A DNA stretch of 64,000 bases, taken from NCBI RefSeq assembly GCF_048128805.1, contig NC_136008.1, positions 17,659,572 through 17,723,571 on the forward strand. The letters are read 5' to 3'. The first letter of the stretch is position 1. Each line of letters begins with the position of its first letter. The translations under genes were made by a program, and so were the position numbers. Source of the DNA: Centroberyx gerrardi (lineage: Eukaryota; Chordata; Actinopteri; Beryciformes; Berycidae). The notes under the pieces were generated by a model, which did no database searches, was not told the origin of the DNA, and worked only from the letters and a program-made list of their open reading frames with translations. Of the stretch, positions 1 through 11,996 are shown one piece after another.

Positions 1-1393
1 GCGTGTCCTGAGACGGAGGCCAGCTGACCACCACGACACATGACAACAACTAAATATAGGCTGCATGCTGTAGTAGACCTAGACACACAGGGGCAACACA
101 GATATCGCATTTGGAAGGTAATTCATGTGAGAGTCCTGCGGTTTGTCATCAGGTTTTAAGTAGTTTTCATTTGGTGATTTCCGCCATTCGAGCGATCGAG
201 TTGATTCAGCTTTTCCGTCTTACATTTTGCACCTCGTCTGTATAAAATATAGACAGTGGTGTATGTTTTAGAAGATGTCGATTAGCCGCTCAAAACTGGG
301 TCAATGTGTAATGATTAATCTGTCTAAACTGAAGGCAGGACGCAGTGTGCACTCAGGTTGTTTGCACACCAGCACCACGCGCACAGCTGCTGCTGCTGTG
401 CCAAAGAGCAGCCCGACACTGGGTCACAGTTTACATGGCTCGCGAGCTTAAGGGTTTTACTTCACTTCACCCGCAACTTCAACACGTATTTTATCCCAGA
501 GCGAACTTATGGCAAAGATCCTAGAGGTCCAACTGTTTCCATTCAAGATGCGGGGAGTAAAATTAGTTTCAATTTTCGTTTTGCTTATAAGATAATGTTA
601 ACGGGACGATCTGTTCCTGGATCTGTGTTTACACCTCACTACCACCAGAGGATGCTGTTACGTAAAGCTAGAGCCATAAGTAAATATATAATCTAATCTT
701 TGTATATAAATCGCTATTGCGGATTTCCCACCTATTTTTTCCACTAACCTTTCCCTAACCATATGTTGTTTCAGGGCCTCCTCTGGCGCACAATACTGTA
801 TTTCTGGGGTAAACCACATACACATTTACCAATTATTGAAAAATTGCATTAGTTGCTGTAATGTGGCAGACAGGCTCTTTGGAGCCTTTAAAGTCAAGTG
901 GAGAATTAACCAAGTTTAAGTTCAAGGAATCAGTTCAGGATATGCTCATTAAACCTTTTAGATAACATATTTTCAGATGTTTTTGTATATCAGAGGAATA
1001 TCTTTCTAGGTGTCCCAAATGCTTCAGGCACACTGGAGAGTAAAAGTGTGAATGTTGCTTTGGCTGCAGAGACGTGAGTGTTTGAAGTGATATTGAATTA
1101 TCCTAATATTGACTGGAATGAATAAAGCTGTTTTTAAATGGCCTGAGCCTATACCCGCACGGGCCTGTGTTGTGCACAGTTTTCTTTTGAATTTCATAGT
1201 GTCTACAGTGAGTTTGTGGTGTGAGCTGAGGTCAGTCATACAAATATTCAGAGAATGAAATTACTCCAGATTACTCTAGCAAGTGCTTTCTGCAAGGTCC
1301 TTTGTATCCTTGTAAAGTTTGTTTATATCGCCCTCTTGACAGCTTCTTGGAAGCAATCATTTACAGACTGTTTTTATAGGAAATTTCTTCCAG

Positions 1394-1522
1394 GGAAAGC
1401 ATGCTCCCAGAACCTGAAGGTCTACTCCCCCAGTCCAGCGGGAACTGAGCCCCACACTGCAGTTCAGATCCTAGAAACGTCCCACTGCCGAGTGTCTCTG
1501 CAGCTGTGGGAAGGGAAGCCAT
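1394..1522 (+). other. Orphan exon-like segment, no gene assigned
   Basis: A 129-bp open segment richer in G+C than its surroundings. It is preceded by a pyrimidine-rich TTTCTTCCAG acceptor and followed by GTAAGA. It would encode 43 codons in an uninterrupted frame (GKACSQNLKVYSPSPAGTEP at its start). I do not recognise the peptide. The opposite strand also shows an acceptor-like CTTCCCACAG, so the strand is uncertain. It may be an exon of an unrecognised gene or a chance arrangement. Confidence 0.22.
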
Positions 1523-2525
1523 GTAAGATGTTAGATTGGAGCAGTGGTTTACTGAAGTTAGATAAAATATCCATAGGATGGGGCTTTGAGGCTTTAATTG
1601 GCTTGGAAATTTTTGTCTGGAAATGTACACAGTTCATCTAGATGGCAATTCTCTCAACTCAATTAACTTAATTGTATATCAATATAAAACAGTACTGGCT
1701 GTAAAAGTAAATGAAGACATGTTTGCATCCCAGATAAAAGATAATTGTTCTGTTTTATTTTTTTCATAAAATTAAAATTACAACCCATCTGATGTGAAGT
1801 GTGTCCCGTTAATCTAAGAGCAAACTGAAGCAGCCTTGTTTTTGATTGAGGGATTTAAAAGATAACTGTGTTAGTGATGGCAGGTGAAAGTACAGGCGAA
1901 CGGCTTGTCTGCACCAAAGAGTATTATCTCTTCACATGGGGCTTACACAACAGGCTGAGTGTAACCTCTTCCTGCCTCTGCCTGCAGACAGCAGTTTGTC
2001 TGGTAGGCAGAGATATGGCTAGCCGGCCTGACAAGTGTGCCAGTTCACCAAGAGGTTAAAGAGGAAGCAGGCCAAGAGGAAGAACCAGCAATCAAGATCA
2101 ACCTGCAACATCCTTTAACTCCAAACACTAAACACTAAACCCCTTTGGCCTGAGGATCTGATGCTGCTGAAGAAAAGGAAAAGCTGAGGATGAAAAAGAA
2201 GACCTGCTGCACCTCCTGCAACCTTTGCCCCCCTTCCTAACAGTCTGATCTCTTCATTCTAAGCTTGATCTTCACCACTTACTGTTTTCATGAAGCACAC
2301 TAATGAGGTGAATGCAGGTAAAAGCCATCGTCCCATATTGATTTCCCTTATTAAATCTATACCAATCACAATGGAGGAGATGGAGATAAAGAGAAGCAGA
2401 CGGGTTAGAGAAGGATTTCTAAGCTTTGAGACAGTTGAGGTGTGGCTTGTGCAAAAGGGGCAATATGAGGAAGATGCCCCTAACATTTTGTACAGTCAGT
2501 GTATCTCCCTCCACTTGAATTCCAA

Positions 2526-2542
2526 CCCCCCCCCCCCCCCCC
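2526..2542. repeat. Poly-C tract
   Basis: Seventeen consecutive C, followed by more C-rich sequence. Confidence 0.95.
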
Positions 2543-5500
2543 TCCCCTGCTCTCAGGTTCCCATGGTTACATAACTGCATCTGTGTGCATTCCCATACAT
2601 TGCGCTGAATTACACCGAGCCTCTGGTGCTGCTGGGTCTGCAAGTCTATCATTAGCCTCTTGGGTCTAACCACATCAAGTCCCGTCTTGTCTTTGCTTGT
2701 GACAGCAGTAGAGAGTTAAGCGTGCTGCATTTGGTCTAGCTTCCAACACTGCAGCGGTCAGAGGAAAGGCGTCCTGCACCCATAGCGCCCTGCAAGCTGC
2801 AATTGACGAAGAGTTGCTGAACGCATCCAGCACAGGACATCCACCAGTCAGCTCTCCTCCGCATGCACCTCTCCCAGCCGCTGGTGTCTCTGCCAGTCAC
2901 AGACCAGAGACGCCAGGCCTGGGCAATTATGGCAATTTTTGGATGACATCAGACCAGAAAATGAATGATTTCATTTAGCTGTCTTTTTTTTTCTTCCTGG
3001 AGCTGGTGTAGGACGGGGAACCTGTAATAGAGCACGTCAAAACAGTTGGGGAGAATTGTTTAGACGTTCACATCTGCTGTTGGCTCTGAGGTAATCCCAG
3101 CCTGGTGGAGCGGGTTTGTCTGCTAATAATGACTACTGTTCAGTGTTGGGACTCTCAAAAACTAGGCTGGATCTCCTTGAGAGGCTGGACCACCCAGAGA
3201 CTTTAAGAACATCCTTGTACCTTCAGCTGTCTCGAAGTCTCTATTTATCACCACACACACACCAAATTCACCACATCCAAAGTTGTGCTGGTGGTGCCAC
3301 CGGTAGACTAAGTCTGACCAAAATAGCTGGTGGTGCCACTGTTAGATCAAGTCCAACCAAAATAACTAAATAACTAACCAAACTGAACCTGAATTATGCA
3401 CTGAGCAAGCAATGTCTCACCCATGTTGGCCTGACTGAGCCTGTGCTGTGTAAAAAGACTGTCAAGTTCCATTACTGTGTGTCATTTAAACCACAGGACA
3501 TGAAGAAAGGCGACAGAAGAGAAAATGATAGTCCATTCACCCAGACTATAGCTGCACAGTGAATTCCCCATAGATACCTTAAAAGGCAGGGGATCTGAAA
3601 AGGGATATGTAAAATATGTACTACAACCTATCCACAGCCGTTAATCACACACTGGCACACTGGGCAGACGTTGAGTCATTTCTATAGCATGTCTGCAAAA
3701 AGAAGCTGCGGTTTTTCACAAGGCTGCGATTTGATCTCAGAGCTCCCTTCATCTGAGCCTGTGCCTCGGCTTTATGCTGACAAACAAGTACATAACCCCT
3801 CAGGCTGGAGACAGAGAGGGGAAAATCCTTCCAATTAAACCTCAAATCAGTCTGATATCAACTGAGAGGCAGCTCTAGGAATGCTGCAAATTTCATGTTT
3901 CAATACCGCAAGGAGAAATCTTTGAAAGTCTGACTCACTGCTCAGTTGTAAATCTCAGTTTATAATGCCATTCAAAAATTCTATATAGCATTCAGTAATT
4001 GTATTAAATGCTATCTAATCTATTTGTTTACAAACATCACATTTCATAAGCCTGTCGGATCAGGCTCTTTGATGCTCATTGATAAACGAGAGATCCTACA
4101 CTAACCAGCCAAATTGTGTTAGTGTGTAAATCCCTTCTTACTCTCATTTCCTCTTCAACTGCCCACTAATCCAGTGAAAGCAGCATAGTTGAAAACCTTT
4201 AAGTGGCAACTGCCTTTCCTCCCTGTGGATCCCCAGCTTCTGTGCTGTTTTTTCTTGGGCCCAGTTTCAGCTGCTGTTTATGTGCATGTGACAGAGCTGC
4301 AGATTTAAGAGAAGAAGGAAATGGACTCAATACTAAATTATGCATTTAATTGTAAAGGTTGTACAGAAGCATCTAAATCCTCAGGTGTCACACATTTGGA
4401 GGGTTTAGCTCTAAATGAAGACCCTATTTGGTCTCTGCTAAAAATGGGTGTACCTGAACGCCACAGAGTTCTTCTATGAATTAAAGTGCTGTATATCTTT
4501 ATTCTGAGAAAGATCAATCATCGAAATGCAATTCGCAATTCAAAAACAGAAACGCAGTCAGAGGGAGTGAATGACATAAAACCAAATGGGAACCAGACTT
4601 CAGAATAACGAGGGTGAAAATATTTACCTCTTCCTGCCACGCACAGAAGCACATTTACACACACGCAGACACATTTACAAGTCTCCAACAACCATGAATT
4701 GCACATTCAAGCAAGTAATCCATAAGTCTTAAAAAGACAGAGGTTTAACAAACGATCTATGTGATTAGACACAAACTAAAAATCCCCAGCAGTGACCTGG
4801 GTTAACTCACTGCTCCCTGGGCCAGAACAAGTCTGATGTGCTGACAGTCTTCAGTCAAACAGGCCTGTTAGACATAATCATATTGGCTTTGTCTCACTGT
4901 TTACGATCTCACCACTTCCTGTATGGTAACACTATATTCCTTCATGTCTTATCAGCTACCATAAACGAATGCATACGTGCCTTTATGTGCCAGTAGCCGA
5001 CATTTTAACCACTATCAGCTCAATGGTGTGCTCCTGACAATCCTAAGATCTCAACAAGTTACCCTAAGGAGAAATTTTAGGAAGTTCTTAAGGGGGCCCT
5101 TAAGTTTCCCCAATATTTTCATCATCTCTTGCAAACTTCTCTTGGTTTCTGACATACGAGCTTCTTAAATAGCACCTAACTAGCAAACATGTGAACAAGC
5201 ATCAAAGGACAGAAAATGTATGTTCAGGAATTTAAATAAGCATGTTTGGTGACATGATGCACTGTCTGCTAGCTATAGAAATATGACCTTTGTTGGTTTG
5301 AAAATTGAAACCTGCTTGCTGTATGAACAGTATAAGCTGATGCAAACCTATAACAACAAACCGCTGCAGTCTAACAGCTAGCTACAGCTAAAATGGAGCA
5401 CAGAAAGAGATAATCCATAATACTTCCATTTAGAAAACCATTTGGAGCAATTGTTTAGGGTGACTATATTAATGGTTTAATTAAATAATTAGAAAAGGGC

Positions 5501-5779
5501 TCAGACATTGGTGACTGCCTTTGCCTAAAGCCCTATTAAGTGTAACTGTCTAATTAGCTTCTTTTCATGAGACATTCACCAAATGAAAACAGTGACAAGC
5601 TAAGCTTAACAATAAAATGTAGAGCTTAAAATTTAAGATGCAGTAATTAAAATTAATAATACTTTGAAATGCTATACCTACTTAATTGTCTAAAATGTGT
5701 TTAAATGTAGGAATTTAGAGGCTTACCATTTCACTGCAACAATTTTAAGAGTGGAAGGTTATCGTCTTTGTAAAGTAAA

Positions 5780-5966
5780 GAAAAATGTAAAGGACACATC
5801 TGAGAAACTGGCTTTGAAGAAGTTTTTTCTTAGGAAGCAAAATACAAAGTTAAGAAAATATTTTGATTAATATTAACTTTTCTTAACTTTTTTAAGACTA
5901 AAGTTAAGAAAAAATAGCACTTAAGAAGATTTTTTTTTCCCAAGAAGGTTTTGTGAACCCGGCCCC
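5780..5966. mobile_element. Inverted-repeat rich element fragment (MITE-like)
   Basis: The segment has facing copies of AAGTTAAGAAAA and its complement (around 5847-5860, 5876-5890 and 5900-5913), then CTTAAGAAG. It closes with TTTGTGAACCCGGCCCC, an end I associate with short palindromic DNA elements of fish. A related AAGTTCTTAAGGG palindrome lies at 5083-5104. The left boundary was not found. Confidence 0.4.
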
Positions 5967-6480
5967 AGGTTTAGCTTGGGGCTATAGCTGTGCTTAGAGA
6001 TCCTCTTGTCTTGCCTTTGGACTTGACCAAAAACAGAGAATACAATATATTGTCTCCGTGTCGGTCATTTATTCCCACTCCAGTGGAAGCGTGTGGGAGG
6101 AACTAAAAACAGTGAAATGAGGAACAAAACAAAAATAAACACCCAAAAGAAAGAAAATCAAGTTGCGGGAGCGAGAGAGAGCATTAGGGGCAATCCAAAC
6201 ATCTTTCAGCTGTGTTCGTTTCAAGTCTGTGGTGGATTTATTGCTGCCACATGAGACTCCAGCAGCCCAGAGGAAACGGGGAATCCTGTCCAAGATCTCC
6301 GATGGAAAAACCCTTCCGATGGCCTTGGGGGTCGCCCCGGGGTCAGCGCAAGCAGACTTGTTAATGCGTGGGTGATGTCATGACCAAAGGCTCTCTAGTG
6401 ATGATGTCATTACACGCCATATACTTGTGTGCGTTTGTGTATTTCTGGGTGTGTGTGAGCGAGGGGTTTGCACGCCATGG

Positions 6481-6499
6481 GTGTGTGTGTGTGTGTGTG
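6481..6499. repeat. (GT)n microsatellite
   Basis: Nine to ten perfect units. Confidence 0.9.
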
Positions 6500-7343
6500 C
6501 GCGTCTTGGGAGGGGGTTGAAGCGCTGATTGGACTTCGGTGTGTATGTTTGTTTCTGTTTGGGTTCACTGACAGCACACAGACGCTCTCTGTCTATGTGG
6601 GGCACAGGAAGTAACAAGGTCCCGGAGCAGAGGAGGCGTCTCCACTGAGGAGAGAAGGCCTCGATTCATCTGCTCGGCCTTCCTGTCTGAAGATCAAATG
6701 ACACCGCTTTGCTTTGCACTTTACATTTAGCACTTACACTGCGATGGCATCAAGGTGCCGTTGTTCCACTTTTGGGACGGCTAAGCTGTAGCTTGCTTTG
6801 TGCAATTTGGGATAGAGGATGTATACAAGATGAATTATGGAGAAACTTAGGGATATCTGGGACATCTGTCTTTCCTCACAGGAGGGGAAAGACCGAGGGA
6901 GGAAAACAAAAAGATTACGGAGACGAATGAAAGCAACGTTATCCAATCAAATCCTTAATGTATCTGTGCCCAGAGGACTCTGGAAATCAGGTTAGTGTGT
7001 TACATCACGTGGATGAATGCCAGTGGTACAATTAGCTGCCACAGTATTATTACTCTGACAGGGCAATTGCTCCGCTGTAACTCATTCTGAAGTTAGCAGG
7101 TGTCGCAGTCTTCGGTGTATTACCAAGATGTGAAGGAGAAGAGAATGAAGCTGCCATCTCTTGATCTAATCTTTACACAGAGAAGATGGGATCTATGGAA
7201 ACTGCATCTCAGCAAGGGAGATACTGTAAGAGAGTTTTTAAAAAAAATGTGTCTATACAATGTTTTCCTGCGAGAGCAACTGAAAGAAAAATAAATGTAT
7301 AGTTATCTTGTCAATTCCATATTAGCTTTAGCCACTGGAAAAT

Positions 7344-7479
7344 AAACATCAACCAGCAGAGAAAATAATATTTTCTTAGGGATATCTGGGACAATAATAT
7401 TTTCTCTGCTGGTTGATGTTTGGACTGAACTTTCTGTCTCTTGGTATATTATACCAAGAGACAGAAAGTTCAGTCCAAA
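7344..7479. repeat. Nested inverted repeats (two adjoining palindromes)
   Basis: Arm A (7344-7367) is the exact complement of 7398-7421 (24 bp). Next to it, arm B (7419-7448) is the exact complement of 7450-7479 (30 bp) around a one-base centre at 7449. The loop between the A arms carries a 19-bp copy (7375-7393) of sequence at 6846-6864. Perfect arms imply a recent origin. Confidence 0.93.
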
Positions 7480-8124
7480 TAAACTCACTAAGACCATCAG
7501 GCAGGAGCAGTGTGAAGCCTTGATCCATCATCTTTCCTCTTACGATGCCTAGAGTTTGTTGTTTTTATGTGTTTCATATGTTTTTATCTTAATGATGTCT
7601 GGATGAAGTCTACCTGATGCAGGTTGACACAACTGGATGAAGCAAGTTGCTCCACATCCAAACTTTCCAGGTAAAAACCAGTGGCTGGAAATTATTCTGT
7701 CCAAAGCACACAACAGAATAGCCAACGTCAACACAGATTTCTCTGGAAATATGTAAGAAAAAATACAGCATCACCTGGTCATCTGATGAAACGTTTGATG
7801 ATAAGTTTCTCAGGCTATCACATTAAGGGAAAATAATGCCGCTTTTCATTTCTTGGGTTATTCATTCAACCTAAGCAACGCCCTTTAAACAATAATCTAC
7901 TCATACTGGTTGTCTGACATAATAGGTTCATGGGAAAAGGAACTGCTCAGTTTTATATTGTACTATAAAATTGACAGTATGAGAATTAAAATAATCAAAA
8001 CAACAGCTGGAACGAACTATGGTAATTACACGTTCATAATTCACTCAGTCTAGCTTTTTAACAAGCTTTGAAATGCTTTGAAATGCATGGGAGTGAGTAA
8101 GCGGACACTTCATTGTGTTCATAT

Positions 8125-8231
8125 AAAAACAAGAAAAGAATGGCACCCAAAACTTTTGACCTCGGGAATCACTGTGTACCATTATATATATATGCGCTTC
8201 TATTTTTGGGGTGCTATTCTTTTCTTGTTTT
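8125..8231. repeat. Imperfect long hairpin
   Basis: Arms of about 28 bp (8125-8152 and 8204-8231) pair with one mismatch and one single-base bulge around a loop of about 50 bp containing (TA)n. It could be a relic of a short DNA element. No function can be read from it. Confidence 0.75.
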
Positions 8232-9282
8232 ATTATTTCTCGTTTCATTTACAAAGTGATTTATGTGGCTCCTGCGGCTCATATGGAATCAAATGCTCAT
8301 CTTGGTATTCACTATGAAAGTTATGGCCTGAAACATGCTCTATTTTAGCATAAACAAGATGCTGCTAAATTCACATGGGTGGATTACAGCAGCATGGTGG
8401 ACAGAGTGTCAAACTGAATAGGATTTTGTTAGCGCTGGAAGGCCGTGTGACATTGAATTAGATTCCTAACATGTGTGTGACATGCTGCTTACAGTGTAGA
8501 TCAGAAGTAGTAGAAGAATGACAGAAAAATGACATGAACAAAAAAGTCTGATAAGACTGACATGGTTTTTCTCTGATTATTCATGATGATAAATAGTGTA
8601 GAAGGGACATGGTTTGGAATGAGAAGCTTATGTTTCAGAAGTGAAATGCATGCTGGCAAAACAAGTCACTGATTTATGTGTTCACAGAAGTTTTGAAGAG
8701 GCCCAATTTTCCATCTGATCTCAGTTTCAGGCAGAGAAACGCAGTTTTGCAAGAAATGTTGGTTTTGAGAGGGAAATAGCTTTTGCTCAAAAGTTCTCCA
8801 ACGACTTTGGAGCAACATCAAGACATGCAACGTTTAAAGATCCCACTCAGATTAATGTCAAGACAAAGCCATGGAGCCATTATAACCAGACCTTGCTGAT
8901 GTGCTCAGTGAACTGGTAGCCAATAACCCAGTCATTGGGGGAGCAGGCAGACCGCGCGGGGGTGAAGAACAGCTTTAGGACATGTGGAAAACTGGAAATG
9001 TGCAACAATGACTTTTACTGGGCCCTAAGCAAGCAAACCCACATCTGATTGGACCCAATTCCTCGCACATGACTCACCGCCGTCGCTCCTGTCCCGACAC
9101 CCACACACGGATACCTTCAACCACGATCCCTCCGCCCACGACGAAGAGCGCGACCGGGCCCTTCTCTCAACATTAAACTTCCTGTTTGAGTCCAGGAATG
9201 CAGGAAGCGGGACATCAGTGAGAGGCCTTGGTTACGGGCTCCACATGACGTCTAGCTGGTGAGAAGGGGCCCAGTGGGGGAC

Positions 9283-9301
9283 GGGGGGGGGGGGGGGGGG
9301 G
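9283..9301. repeat. Poly-G tract
   Basis: Nineteen consecutive G, preceded by shorter G runs from 9266. It has G-quadruplex potential, and its exact length is prone to sequencing error. Confidence 0.9.
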
Positions 9302-9383
9302 CGCCGACCATCGCTGGATCCCATCCAGCTCGTCGAAGGAACTTCAGATCACTTTCCAGGTTATAGCCTCGAATAGCTTAGAT

Positions 9384-9684
9384 CAGTGGTTCTCAACGTG
9401 GGGTCCGGGGACCACCAGGGGTCCTTGAGGGGGTCCCAAGAGGCAAATTGTTAAACTTCAGCTTTATTTCATTCACAAGAAGTTGAAGAATGACTCTTTT
9501 GATCATAGTTTCACTGTTATCTCTCTATTCAGATAGTCGTGGAATTCTGGACAAAATCATATCTAACAATAAAAAATATTCTCTGATTTGGGTCCGAGAG
9601 ACAAAATCTCATCAAATGGGGGTCCGTGGCTCTAATGTGGACTAAATTAGGGGTCCTTGATATGAAAAAGGTTGAGAATCACTG
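9384..9684. mobile_element. Complete non-autonomous hAT-like DNA transposon (301 bp)
   Basis: Terminal inverted repeats CAGTGGTTCTCAAC and GTTGAGAATCACTG bound the element, with one mismatch in 14. It is flanked by near-identical 8-bp direct repeats, GCTTAGAT (9376-9383) and CCTTAGAT (9685-9692). CAGTG-type ends and 8-bp target duplications are hallmarks of the hAT superfamily. There is no transposase frame inside, so it was mobilised in trans. Confidence 0.88.
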
Positions 9685-10551
9685 CCTTAGATCATTCTAT
9701 ATAGTATATATCACAAGGAAAGGAGCATATGTAATACTATATTTTTAGCCTTATTACGTAGATATGAGACAATAATGTGAATCATGTTACATAGTCGTAG
9801 TGTATGTAAGTGTTAGTGTTCATACACACGTGTGTCTGTGTGGTTGCATGTGGGTTAATGTTGGTAAATGACAGGCAATAGTTTAATCTCAGCCACAGAA
9901 TGGAGGCTGTTGCGTTCTCATTAGCTCACTTTTATAGTTGTGCAAGGCGGATGTTGTTGTGCTTTGAAATCCTTTTTCATTCGGCTTGACAGAATTCTGT
10001 ATTTATAGAACCAGACGTGTGTTTATGTATCTGGCAGTATTTATTTTGTAACGAAGAGTAACAGATGATAACTCTTTACTCCAAGCAGAATCCGTCTGGT
10101 GCTCTGCCAGCGACACTGAGAGTAACAAACAAATGAAAATATAAGATGAAATTACTACAGAGTTACAAAGACCGAGAGGTTATCAGGTACATCAGTCCAA
10201 CAGTTTTACTCCCTCGTTTTAATAAATAACTCAGAGGCTTGCTGTAATATGGATAGAACAATGATGTGGGCAGTTTGAGTGTCTGACGTTACCAGAAGAG
10301 GCGATGCACTGAGGTGACAGTCCCACCTCAGACAGTTTAGTGTTTGGGATGGATGGGGGTGGGGATGGAGTGCAGGATCGGGTGGGGGTGGGGTAGGGTG
10401 GGCTGGGTGAGTGCTGTGGTGGAGGGCACTGCCCCCCTCGGTGGGTAAACTCCACACACTGCACCCATTCAGTTGGCCCGGCGCACTGGATAAAGTTAGG
10501 ATTGTTTGTCAGCGGGCTGCAATGCCAGGAATGCTCAGTGCCGGCTCCCCC

Positions 10552-10912
10552 TGTGTGTGTGTGTGTGTGTCCCCTCACTCACTCACTCTCTCTCTCTCTC
10601 TCTCTCCCACTTTATTTTGCCTCTCCAGCAGCAGGCAGGATCTGCGGTCACTCCCTACGCACCCTTCTCTCTGAAGTGGAATAACAGATTTTCTCTCTCT
10701 CCTGTGAGCTATTTTGGTAACCCCCCCTCCCCACACATACATACACACACACACACACACACCACCACCACCACCAACACTCTCACTAACCCCTCCACCC
10801 ACCCGCTGCCTCCTCTTCTTCCCCACTGCCCCAATAGAGAGAGTACTGTCTATACTCTGCGCTGGTATTCTCTGGCATATTCCATCAGGCATCATGACAT
10901 CACCTTCTACAT

Positions 10913-10950
<38 letters not shown>

Positions 10951-10989
10951 TTCTCTCTCTCTCTCACACATACACACACACACACACAT
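10552..10989. repeat. Compound microsatellite cluster
   Basis: Separate arrays lie within 440 bp: (GT)n 10552-10570, (TC)n 10575-10606, (AC)n 10743-10762, (ACC)n 10760-10776, (AC)n 10917-10949, (CT)n 10952-10964 and (AC)n 10965-10989. Open frames across the cluster translate to TH/CV repeats and are not genes. Confidence 0.95.
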
Positions 10990-11087
10990 AGTGGCTTGGT
11001 GCCTCACAGCTTGGTGCTAACCACGGTCCATCCAGCTGCATCTTAGTCTTGCTCAGCTCTTTCAGATCTTCTGCTTTCTCAGTTTCT

Positions 11088-11120
11088 CCACAGGGATCAA
11101 TAAAGTTTTGTCTTATCTTA
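11088..11120 (+). mobile_element. LINE-like 3' tail fragment
   Basis: GGGATCAATAAAGTTTTGTC with a TCTTATCTTA tail resembles the 3' end of fish LINEs, which finish in GGGATCAATAAAG plus a short tandem tail. Only the tail is recognisable. Confidence 0.4.
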
Positions 11121-11953
11121 AAAGAGGAAAATGGAGATACTTGTTATTTGATCTATTTATTTCCCATTTGAATTTAATTTACTTTTGTATTATGGTACAG
11201 AAGGTGCAGAGCTCTGACTATAGTATATAGTCTATACTATACTATATGATAAGTAGTATTAATAGAGAGTAGTAGAGAGAGTAGTAGAGATAGTAGTAGA
11301 GATAAGAGTATTGATATTCTCTGTTAATCTCTGAGTCTTCTGAATCTGAGTCATTAATTGAGAGCAGATATCTATGTTATAGTATTATTATTTGGATTTA
11401 TACACTCCCTCCCCCGGCCGCCCATCCCCCACAAATCCCTAGAACAAATATTTGGTGAAGAACTTGTGGACATCAAGGCCACACTCCAGCAGCACAGCAA
11501 CACGCTGACATGACCCAGACGGCTCCTCCAGCTGAGGCCGCACCATCAGCTTGGTCCAATCACGCAGTTCAGCGAAGACATGTGTTTCCCCTTTGCACCC
11601 CCAGGATGATGTCACATCCACAGAGTCATGTGCTCACCCAGGACAGCTTAATTTGAAACATCTCCTTATCCCGACTTAGGTCATTAAGGTCTGGATTGAG
11701 TCAAAAAAGTTTGGCGTGCGTTGGGGAGATGATACGGATAGAAAGTATGCACCGAAGGGAGACACTGAGGCAGAAACTTCCCATGGATAATGGATAAGTG
11801 GGACATTATAATCGCTCCCTCGGGTGAATAAATCCCTTTTCAGGAGCGGTAATAGCACAGATAACGGACCGGGATGATTTTGATATGTGTTGTGGCAAGA
11901 AACCATTGAATCTCTGTCATTACTGTGTCTGTGTCCTGTCATCACTCTTTCAT

Positions 11954-11956
<3 letters not shown>

Positions 11957-11994
<38 letters not shown>
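11957..11994. repeat. (CA)n microsatellite
   Basis: Nineteen perfect units. Confidence 0.97.

Positions 11995-11996
<2 letters not shown>

Larger units (their letters stand above)
1..5780. other. Gene-poor region, left flank
   Basis: No protein gene could be recognised. It contains a poly-C run (2526-2542), one orphan exon-like segment at 1394-1522 (listed separately) and a small perfect palindrome at 5087-5104. Many listed frames begin at non-ATG codons and resemble no known family. Ends of an adjacent gene's UTR cannot be excluded. Confidence 0.6.
5967..9375. other. Gene-free stretch with two inverted-repeat structures
   Basis: No gene was recognised. It contains a (GT)n repeat at 6481-6499, the palindrome cluster at 7344-7479, the hairpin at 8125-8231 and a 19-base G run at 9283-9301. 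The open frames are short and look like chance. Confidence 0.6.

Noticed and set aside
358-696. Plus-strand frame of 112 codons
   Set aside because: It begins at TTG, has no recognisable domain and no splice or promoter support.
10506-11046. Several open frames rich in T-H or C-V repeats
   Set aside because: They are translations of CA/GT and CT microsatellites.
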